This document shows, one piece after another, positions 7,374 to 13,542 of a DNA stretch of 20,152 nucleotides. The translations under genes were made by a program, and so were the position numbers. Every line of letters begins with the position of its first letter. Positions within the stretch are counted from its first letter, which is position 1. Below the pieces are notes generated by a model. That model was not told the DNA's origin. It saw nothing but the letters and a program-made list of their open reading frames with translations, and did no database searches. Where the stretch lies: NCBI GenBank assembly GCA_049318625.1, contig JBMOGA010000066.1:1-20152 (forward strand), written 5' to 3'. Source of the DNA: JBMOGA01 sp049318625. GTDB lineage: Bacteria > Pseudomonadota > Alphaproteobacteria > Rhizobiales > Hyphomicrobiaceae.

Positions 7374-8150
7374 TCAATCCCTCGTCGCCACGTTCCAGGC
7401 GAGTGCGCGGCGCTCGACCCGGCCGAGCACCCATGTGGTCGCCCAACCGAGCAGGCCGACGGCGACCATGCCAACCAGGATCATGCCCGGGTAGATGTCC
7501 TGCTGCGCCATGTTCAGAATGAAGCCCAAGCCGACGAGCGCGCCGACCAGTTCGGCCGCAACCAGCGTGGTCCAACTCGCCTGCAGCGACAGGCGCAGTC
7601 CAGTGAAGATCATCGGTGACGCCGCCGGCGCGATGATCTCGCGCACCATGGTCCAGCGCGGCGTGCCGAGCATACGGGCCGCCTCCAGGATCGGGCGGTC
7701 GATATTGCGAACGCCGGTGAACGCGTTGATCACCGACGGCACGAACGCGGAGAACCAGATCACCATGATTTTGGCGGCATCACCGAGGCCGAGCCAGAGG
7801 ATCGCGAGCGGGATCCAGGCCAGCGGCGGGATCGGCCGGATGACGAGGAAGATCGGATTGACGAGGGCTTCGACGCGGCGGTCCCATCCCATCCACAGGC
7901 CGAGCGGGATCCCCGTCGCGATAGCCACGAGGAAACCCATCACGACGAGTTTCAGGCTGTGCACGGCGTGGTTCGCGAGCACCGCGCCAGCGTAACCGCG
8001 GGTGTTGATCTGAGTGAGCGAGGCCCAGAATTCGGCGGGTGAGGGAAAGCGTGCCGACGAGACGATCCCGGTGACCGTCGTGAGCACCCACCACAGCACA
8101 AGCACGGCTGCGACCGTCGCCAGGCCGATCCCGCCTCTGCTTCCGACCAT
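7374..8150 (-). CDS. ABC transporter permease, SsuC/TauC-like (first gene of operon)
   Basis: This 258-residue inner-membrane protein begins with a hydrophobic helix (residues 9-28, GLATVAAVLVLWWVLTTV). It shows the binding-protein-dependent permease pattern, with GIPLGLWMGW after the second helix, RPIPPLAWIPLAILW in the middle, and the EAA loop EAARMLGTPRW from residue 156. The ATG at 8150 is preferred over an upstream GTG at 8183 because AAGAGG sits nine bases before it and the extra 11 residues are basic and unlike family N-termini. It is the promoter-proximal gene of the leftward operon. The leader of about 55 to 100 bases contains the putative LacI-family operator. Four bases separate its stop from the second permease start. 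Confidence 0.92.
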   Translation of the reverse strand: MVGSRGGIGLATVAAVLVLWWVLTTVTGIVSSARFPSPAEFWASLTQINTRGYAGAVLANHAVHSLKLVVMGFLVAIATGIPLGLWMGWDRRVEALVNPIFLVIRPIPPLAWIPLAILWLGLGDAAKIMVIWFSAFVPSVINAFTGVRNIDRPILEAARMLGTPRWTMVREIIAPAASPMIFTGLRLSLQASWTTLVAAELVGALVGLGFILNMAQQDIYPGMILVGMVAVGLLGWATTWVLGRVERRALAWNVATRD

Positions 8151-8204
8151 GCCTGGCCGCCTCTTTCTTGCGCTGTGACACACGGCGGCTGGCCGCGAGC
8201 GACT

Positions 8205-8220
8205 ATGAGAGCGCTTTCAT
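8205..8220. promoter_or_regulatory. Putative LacI-family operator (distal site)
   Basis: ATGAGAGCGCTTTCAT is a 16-bp palindrome with a single mismatched pair and a central AGCGCT. This is the classic layout of LacI/GalR-family operators, with a central CG that the hinge helices pry open. It lies in the divergent space between the ABC operon and the LacI-type gene, 55 bases before the first permease ATG. Binding there would block leftward transcription. Confidence 0.65.
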
Positions 8221-8222
8221 TG

Positions 8223-8252
8223 AAACTTGCAAGCAACTTCAGGCCTTGTCAA
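8223..8252 (-). promoter_or_regulatory. Candidate promoter for the ABC operon
   Basis: On the minus strand a perfect -35 hexamer TTGACA occupies 8252-8247. The -10 position 18 bases on (8228-8223, AAGTTT) is a poor match, so the exact -10 is uncertain. An alternative is CATAGT at 8207-8202. With either choice the 16-bp palindrome at 8205-8220 falls over or next to the transcription start, as expected for repression. Confidence 0.35.
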
Positions 8253-8319
8253 TCGCAGATAATCTGGGCTCTGCCGCCCTTGTAATCCCTATGCTCCCGA
8301 CCTCGCCCAGCCTTGCGAA

Positions 8320-8333
8320 TGAAAAATTTTTCA
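8320..8333. promoter_or_regulatory. Perfect palindrome before the LacI-type gene, candidate autoregulatory operator
   Basis: TGAAAAATTTTTCA is a perfect 14-bp palindrome ending 14 bases before the regulator ATG. It shares TGAAA/TTTCA arms with the distal site, but its centre is AT-only and lacks the CG step. It could be a second operator allowing looping and autorepression, or simply an AT-rich promoter element. Confidence 0.4.
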
Positions 8334-8347
8334 CCCAGTATGACCGG

Positions 8348-9388
8348 ATGGCCACGAACCCGAAGACCCGCCTGATCGATGTGGCGAAAGACGCCGGAGT
8401 CTCGCCAGCGACGGTGTCGCGTGCCATCTCGCAGCCGCTGCTGCTTGCGAGCGAGACCTTGGCTCGCGTGCGTGCCAGTGCCCAGAAGCTCGGATACCGG
8501 CCTGACGCCGCCGCGAGGGCGTTGGCCTCCGGGCGATCGCAGACGATCGGTGCGGTCATGCCGACACTCGACAACGCGATCTTCTCTCGCGCCCTGCAAG
8601 CGATGCAAACGGTGCTGGCAACCGAGGGCTATCAGCTGCTGGTCGCCTCGCACAACTACAGTGCCGCGGCCGAGGCCGATGCCATCCGGACGCTGCTCGC
8701 GAGCGGCGTCGACGGGCTGGTCCTCGTCGGGGCCGAGCGTGCGCCCGAGGCAGATGCTGCAATCGCCGATGGCGGGGTCCCCGTGGTGTTGGCTTGGCGC
8801 GCCCGCCCCGGCTTTGCCGCGGTCACCGTCGACAATGAGCGCGCTGGCCGCCTCGCCGCCCGCCATCTTGTCCAGCTCGGACACCGGAGCATCGGTGTCG
8901 TCACCGGCCTTCACAGCTTCAACGATCGCCAGCGCGCGCGCCTCGCCGGTGCGCGGGCCTACCTCGATGAGGTGGGCATATCCCTGCCGGATTGGCTTGC
9001 GGTCCAACAGCCGACAACACTGGCCGGAGGTCGTGCCGGCTGCGCCACGTTGCTTGCACTTGCCGAGCCGCCGACGGCGATCATCGGGGGGATCGATCTC
9101 ATCGCGATCGGTTGTATCATCGAAGCTCAGAGCCGTGGCTTCGATGTCCCGGGCAACATCTCCGTCGTCGGCATCGACGACCTCGACATGTCGGCGCACC
9201 TGTCGCCCCCGCTGACGACCGTGCATGTCCCGACCGCGCGGATCGGTGCGGAATCCGCCTTGAAACTTTTGGGGCTCATCCAGAACCGGGATATGGCGAC
9301 AACCCGTGAATTGCCGGTGGACCTCGTGATTCGCCGCTCGAGTGGCGCTGCGCCGATCGCCCCTTCACGAGGCGGACGTTCCAGCTGA
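8348..9388 (+). CDS. LacI/GalR-family transcriptional regulator
   Basis: The 346-residue product has an N-terminal helix-turn-helix at about residues 8-27 (LIDVAKDAGVSPATVSRAIS) and a hinge segment PDAAARALASGRSQTIG around 52-68. A periplasmic-binding-protein-like sensor domain follows, ending with the family hallmarks VVGIDDLDMSAHLSPPLTTV and PTARIGAESALKLL. The ATG at 8348 gives the usual LacI length. A longer in-frame reading from 8168 would add 60 residues without family character and would run through both operator candidates. It is divergent from the ABC operon and is likely its repressor, relieved by the imported compound or a metabolite of it. The sensor-domain fold fits a sugar-like or polyol-like effector. 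The MFS gene follows after 218 bases and may be co-regulated. Confidence 0.92.
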   Translation: MATNPKTRLIDVAKDAGVSPATVSRAISQPLLLASETLARVRASAQKLGYRPDAAARALASGRSQTIGAVMPTLDNAIFSRALQAMQTVLATEGYQLLVASHNYSAAAEADAIRTLLASGVDGLVLVGAERAPEADAAIADGGVPVVLAWRARPGFAAVTVDNERAGRLAARHLVQLGHRSIGVVTGLHSFNDRQRARLAGARAYLDEVGISLPDWLAVQQPTTLAGGRAGCATLLALAEPPTAIIGGIDLIAIGCIIEAQSRGFDVPGNISVVGIDDLDMSAHLSPPLTTVHVPTARIGAESALKLLGLIQNRDMATTRELPVDLVIRRSSGAAPIAPSRGGRSS

Positions 9389-9521
9389 ATCCGGAGGCAT
9401 GGACGCGGCGACCCTTGTAGCCGTCGCACCCTGCTCTGATCAGTTCGCGGGCCTGGGGAGCGGGCGGACCGCGGTCTCGTTCAGGCACGCGTCGCTTGTC
9501 CGTCTCGCGTCTTCGAAGTCC

Positions 9522-9551
9522 TTGACCTGATCCGCGATGGGTTTCAACAAT
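9522..9551 (+). promoter_or_regulatory. Candidate promoter for the MFS gene
   Basis: TTGACC (9522-9527) and AACAAT (9546-9551) are separated by 18 bases and lie about 55 bases before the GTG start at 9607. The 9389-9606 spacer also holds the palindromes CTGATCAG (9436-9443) and GACCGCGGTC (9467-9476), which could be regulatory. No gene is seen in this spacer. Confidence 0.3.
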
Positions 9552-9606
9552 CGGAGTCCCGCATGCGCGCATCGTCCCTCAATTCCCCCGAGCCGCCGTC
9601 AAGCGA

Positions 9607-10818
9607 GTGACAAATCCAATTGCCGCCGCCCGCGTCCTGTTCGTGTTCGCCGATTACCGGCGGACGTGGGCTATCGGTGCGCTGACCGGCACAGCGCGCT
9701 GGCTCGAATTCGTCGCGCTCGCGATCTTCGCCTACGAGTTGACGCAATCTGCCGAGCTCGTTGCGTTGTTGGCTGTCTTGCGCATGGCGCCCTATGTTGC
9801 GCTGGGTCTGATCGTCGGCGGCCTCGCCGACGTGTTCGACCGACGAAGGCTGCTCGAGGTCAGCGTCGTCGTCGTGCTCGTCGCCGCCGGCGCGATGACC
9901 GCGGCCTCTGCACTGAATATCGTGGGATACGGTGTGGTTGCCGGCGCCACGATGCTGTCGGGAGCGTTCTGGACGATCGACATGCCGGCGCGCCGCCGAT
10001 TGATGGTGGATTCCATCGGCCCGGCGCACATGGGTGCCGGCCTCGGCTTCGACAATGCGACGATGTATGCGACGCGGGCTCTCGGGCCGCTGATCGGCGG
10101 TATCGTTTACGAGCTCGTCGGGCTCACCGGTGTGTTCGCGGTCATCACCGCCTGTTACGCGGGGTGCTGGGTCACGGTGCGCAAGATCGGGCGGAGCGCT
10201 GGTCCGACCGCGCGCGGCCGGCTCTCAGGCATGCTGCCGTCGCTCGCGCTCGTCCGTAATCCACTCATCCAGATTGCCATGGGGGTCACGCTCGTCTTCA
10301 ACCTGTGGTGCTTTCCGTTCATCACCATGGTGCCGGTGATCGCGCAGAATGATTTCGCGTTGCCGTATGCGCTGGTTGGCGTCGTCACGGCTTGCGAAGG
10401 AATCGGCGGGATGCTGGGCGCGCTCGTCGTCGGCGCGGTCGTGACGGAGCGGACCCTTTTTCGCTACTACTACATGGGGACCTTCTTGTTCCTCGTCCTG
10501 ATGGCCGTGATGTCGGCCATGCTCACCGTCGCGGTGGCGGTGCCGCTCCTCATGGTCATCGGGGCCGCATCGGCGGCCTTCTCAGCCACGCAGTATGCGC
10601 TGATCTACACATTGGCACCGCCTGAGCAGCGCGGCCGTGCGACTGGCCTCCTCTCGATCTTTATCGGCTCGTCCCTGGTCGGGCACTACCACGCCGGGTG
10701 GCTGTTCGAGCGCCTGGGAAGCGTGTCGGCGATGCAGTTGATGGCCGTCGAGGGGCTGGGCGCGCTCATTCTCTTGGGGCTTCTCTGGTGGCGGAACAAT
10801 CGCGGCGGGCGCAACTGA
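9607..10818 (+). CDS. MFS transporter, MFS_3/EntS-like
   Basis: The 403-residue membrane protein has 10 to 12 hydrophobic helices. A major-facilitator loop 2-3 signature lies near residues 72-82 (GGLADVFDRRRLLE), and a similar loop in the C-terminal half has PPEQRGRATGLL. The layout (a short cytoplasmic N-terminus beginning with a DYRRTW-type motif, then the GxLAD loop) is that of the EntS-like exporter branch. Members move siderophores, drugs or small metabolites by proton antiport. The GTG at 9607 has no strong ribosome site, so the start is less certain than the family. It sits beside the LacI-type regulator and converges on the enolase-superfamily gene. It may import or export a metabolite of the same pathway, or excrete a toxic intermediate. 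The direction of transport cannot be judged from sequence. Confidence 0.88.
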   Translation: MTNPIAAARVLFVFADYRRTWAIGALTGTARWLEFVALAIFAYELTQSAELVALLAVLRMAPYVALGLIVGGLADVFDRRRLLEVSVVVVLVAAGAMTAASALNIVGYGVVAGATMLSGAFWTIDMPARRRLMVDSIGPAHMGAGLGFDNATMYATRALGPLIGGIVYELVGLTGVFAVITACYAGCWVTVRKIGRSAGPTARGRLSGMLPSLALVRNPLIQIAMGVTLVFNLWCFPFITMVPVIAQNDFALPYALVGVVTACEGIGGMLGALVVGAVVTERTLFRYYYMGTFLFLVLMAVMSAMLTVAVAVPLLMVIGAASAAFSATQYALIYTLAPPEQRGRATGLLSIFIGSSLVGHYHAGWLFERLGSVSAMQLMAVEGLGALILLGLLWWRNNRGGRN

Positions 10819-10890
10819 TTCAGCGAGCCGATAGGCCGCCGCCGCCCAGATGACCGCCGGGATACATGGCCGTGGCGTGCCTGTGCCCTG

Positions 10891-11988
10891 TCATGCGATC
10901 CGGTACTTCGCCATGACGTGCGGATCGGGATCGACGCCGAGGCCGGGTGCGGTCGGTACCGGCAAACGGCCCTGTCGCACCACGGCCGCCTCTCCGAACA
11001 ACTCTGCCTCGAAATCGAGATAGAGCCGCTCGAACAGCGGCGGGCGAACTTCCGCGGCCGTCAGGTGGATCGTCGCAATCTGCCCCGGTCCGAAGATGGC
11101 GCAGTGCGGTGAGAATGTCAGCCCTTCGGCCTCGCAGTACCGGGCGATCTTGAGAAGCTCGGTCACGCCACCCGTCTTGGCGACATCCGGCTGAGCGATG
11201 TCTATGGCGCCCGCATGGTGCATCGCGACGAAGTCGAAAAGGCTACCAGCATTCTCGCCAGCCGCAATCCGATGGCGCCCCGTCGCGCGGACGGCTGCGA
11301 GGCCGGCATAATTCTCGGGCGGCCAGACGGGTTCCTCGAACCAGTGGAGACCGAGGCCCTCGAGTTCGGCATCGATGGCGAGGGCTTCCTCAACGGACCA
11401 CGGACAGTTCGTGTCGAGCATGACCTTGGCCTGCCCCTCGGCTGCCTCACAGGCGGCGCGGATCACCGGCACTGCGATGTCGTGCAGCTTGATCCAGCGA
11501 TACCCTTCCCCAATGGCACGGCGCACCGCCTTCTGGATCGCGTCTTCGGTCCCGTAGCGCACGAGGCTCGCATAGACCTCGACCGTCTCCGTGGTCGCGC
11601 CCCCGATCAGGTCGACCAGGCGACGGCCGGAAGCTTTGCCCGCGATGTCCCAGAGCGCGATGTCGACGGCGGCGATTCCGTACATGATGGCGCCGATGCG
11701 CCCAAAATTGTGCAGGTTGAATTCGATGTCGTGCTTGATCTTCGCGATCTGCCGGGCATCGCGGCCGATCACCAGTGGCAAGACCCGCGTATCGATCGCC
11801 TGTTTCAGCGCGACATCGCACATGCGCGAGAACGCCTCGCCCCATCCGACGATGCCATCGGCCGTCTCCAATCGCACCATCAGCATGTCGAAGGTATCGG
11901 CCGGGCGCCCGCCCCAGCCCCAGGGAGGAAGCCCGCCGCTTTTGAACGGCACGGATACGAGAACCGTCTCTGCCTTGACGATCTTCAC
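10891..11988 (-). CDS. Mandelate racemase/muconate lactonizing enzyme-family (enolase superfamily) enzyme
   Basis: This 365-residue protein has the enolase-superfamily capping domain (about residues 1-125) and a TIM barrel. The Mg ligands are D192 (MLDTNCPW), E218 (FEEPVWPP) and E245 (AAGENAG). The mandelate-racemase-type His-Asp dyad is H295 (FSPHCAIF) and D268 (AQPDVAKTGG). On the opposite barrel strand, where many members have KxK, this protein has K167-L-H169 (WIKLHD). The chemistry is proton abstraction next to a carboxylate, giving racemisation or dehydration of a hydroxy acid such as a sugar acid. The start is a GTG at 11988 with GGGGAC upstream. It is transcribed towards the MFS gene. 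A role in the same catabolic locus is likely because HisD-type enzymes generate the carboxylate that an enolase-type dehydratase needs, but this is inference. Confidence 0.9.
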   Translation of the reverse strand: MKIVKAETVLVSVPFKSGGLPPWGWGGRPADTFDMLMVRLETADGIVGWGEAFSRMCDVALKQAIDTRVLPLVIGRDARQIAKIKHDIEFNLHNFGRIGAIMYGIAAVDIALWDIAGKASGRRLVDLIGGATTETVEVYASLVRYGTEDAIQKAVRRAIGEGYRWIKLHDIAVPVIRAACEAAEGQAKVMLDTNCPWSVEEALAIDAELEGLGLHWFEEPVWPPENYAGLAAVRATGRHRIAAGENAGSLFDFVAMHHAGAIDIAQPDVAKTGGVTELLKIARYCEAEGLTFSPHCAIFGPGQIATIHLTAAEVRPPLFERLYLDFEAELFGEAAVVRQGRLPVPTAPGLGVDPDPHVMAKYRIA

Positions 11989-12019
11989 GGCATGTCCCCA
12001 TCACTGGCTTGGCTCGCGG

Positions 12020-12048
12020 AGACTAAGCTGCCCAGCTGGGCGAGGCAA
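12020..12048 (-). promoter_or_regulatory. Candidate promoter of the enolase-superfamily gene with a palindrome in the spacer
   Basis: On the minus strand TTGCCT (12048-12043) and TAGTCT (12025-12020) are 17 bases apart, 32 bases before the GTG. The spacer holds a perfect 12-bp palindrome, GCCCAGCTGGGC (12030-12041), in a position where a bound regulator would block or help RNA polymerase. Confidence 0.35.
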
Positions 12049-12362
12049 AGGTTCTATTGACGTCACTCGTCCGACATACGGAACATGCTATGCGTGCCGG
12101 AAATACGCAGGCAGCGGACCATGGGGCAGGAAATTGCCACGGCATAAGTCGGGTTGCCTGCGTCGTTCGACAAGCGGTCGTGATCGGCAAGCCGATCGCA
12201 GAACCTGTGTGACGGTGTTGTGGTGGCGACGGTTGAAGGTGTGCGCCGGCTTTCTGGCTTGGGTCACGTCAGATGAGCTGACAGATTTTGCCACGTCGGT
12301 GTGCTTTGCTACATCCTATCACGATCGGCTGTTCCCAACGCATTTGAGATTGCGAGTGACGG
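12049..12362. other. Divergent intergenic spacer without a recognisable gene
   Basis: This stretch separates the catabolic locus from the peptidase-helicase operon. I see no credible coding frame, tRNA or repeat array. It contains a small hairpin, GATCGG-CAAG-CCGATC (12182-12197). A possible -35, TTGCCA, lies at 12288-12293 without a convincing -10. It presumably carries the promoter of the plus-strand operon and may be the junction of an inserted module. Confidence 0.5.
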
Positions 12363-13532
12363 ATGGATTTCGAACTCCAGCCCTTGCCCTATCATCAGGC
12401 CGTCGCCTCGCATATCGAGGCGCGTGAGCCCGAGCTGTGGTCCTGGTTCCGCTCCGAAGACTTCGCCCGAAAGTACAGGAGGGAAACCGACACCGAGTTG
12501 CTGCGCACGGCGCTCCGGCTCGAGGCCAAAGGGGCCAATGCGCGCCGCTACGCGCTGGCCGAAGAAGCACGCAATCGCCTCGGCCTCTCTGACCCCGTGC
12601 GGCTCTACCAGATGCACGACACCACCGGGATCCCGAATGCCTTCCTGACCTTCACCCCCGGCGAGATCGTCATCTGCTTCGCCGGCCGCATTCTGGAACT
12701 GCTCGATGCCGATGCCGAGCTTCTCGATCTGCTGGGTCACGAGATCTCCCACTATCGGCTCTTCGTCGCCGATGGCGGTCGCTACTACACGGCCGATCGT
12801 CTGCTGTTCTGGTTCCTGATGCGGGATGGCTGTCCGGCAGAGTTCGTGGAGACCTGGCGCCGCTGTCGCCTCTACACCGAGATCTACTGTGATCTCGGCG
12901 GCCTGAAGGCCAGCGGGGATCGCAACGCGACCATCCTGGGGCTCGTCAAATCCTTGGCGGACTTCAAGGATGCGGATGCCGAGAGCTATCTCAAGCAGGT
13001 CGATCAACTGATGGCGCACGGACCGGGAGCCTCGCGCGGTCTGACGCATCCGGAGCTTCACGTCCGCGTTCTCGCCATTGCCGAGGCCGGTTGCAGACCG
13101 AAGCCGGCATTCGACTCCATGATCGAAACGCTGATCAGTGGGGCCTCCGAGCTCGGCGTGCTGGATGTTCTCGATCAGTCCGCCCTGCTGGCCCGCACGC
13201 GCGCGGTGGTCGACCGCGTGATGGGCGCCACCGCGAGCCCTCCCAAGGATCTGGTCGCGCATGTCACGGCGATGTTCCCGGGCTATGTCCGGCCGGCCGC
13301 ACCCACGGCGCCGCTTGCGCCGCTCGCCGCCACTATCTCGAAAAGCATCCGTCACTACCTGACCTACCTTTTGCTCGACCTCGGTACGGTCGGACGCAGT
13401 CCCGACATTCTGGCTTTGGCGGCCAGCGTGGCGGACGAATTGGGGCTGGGTGTTGCCTTCCGCGACACCGCGCGGCAAGAGCTCAGGGGCCGCCGCACGC
13501 TGCTGCCAGCGTTGAAGTCGCCGGCGGTCTGA
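12363..13532 (+). CDS. Soluble M48-like zinc metallopeptidase, partner of the helicase
   Basis: The 389-residue product has a zinc-peptidase active site: H126-E127-I-S-H130 (LLGHEISHYRL), then E173 and D177 in TEIYCDLGG. The E-x3-D-x2-G spacing is that of M48 peptidases (EFxADxxG), where the glutamate is the third zinc ligand. A preceding strand, PGEIVICFAGRILELL (about 94-111), fits the edge strand and helix before HExxH. Unlike HtpX or Ste24 it has no signal peptide or membrane helix, so it should be cytoplasmic. The last 120 residues form an uncharacterised, mostly helical tail. The ATG at 12363 has only a weak purine-rich site. Ten bases separate its stop from the helicase gene, so co-expression and functional coupling are very likely. 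Such proteases in conflict loci can be effectors that cleave host or phage proteins. That role is inferred. Confidence 0.82.
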   Translation: MDFELQPLPYHQAVASHIEAREPELWSWFRSEDFARKYRRETDTELLRTALRLEAKGANARRYALAEEARNRLGLSDPVRLYQMHDTTGIPNAFLTFTPGEIVICFAGRILELLDADAELLDLLGHEISHYRLFVADGGRYYTADRLLFWFLMRDGCPAEFVETWRRCRLYTEIYCDLGGLKASGDRNATILGLVKSLADFKDADAESYLKQVDQLMAHGPGASRGLTHPELHVRVLAIAEAGCRPKPAFDSMIETLISGASELGVLDVLDQSALLARTRAVVDRVMGATASPPKDLVAHVTAMFPGYVRPAAPTAPLAPLAATISKSIRHYLTYLLLDLGTVGRSPDILALAASVADELGLGVAFRDTARQELRGRRTLLPALKSPAV

Positions 13533-13542
13533 CAACCCGGAT

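Noticed and set aside
8168..8347. 60-residue N-terminal extension of the LacI-type regulator
   Set aside because: It would code through both operator candidates, and the helix-turn-helix normally lies within the first 30 residues, which the ATG at 8348 gives.
12301..12648. Plus-strand frame of 115 codons overlapping the peptidase start
   Set aside because: It is a frame-shifted shadow of the peptidase gene with Ser/Arg/Pro-rich composition and no motif.
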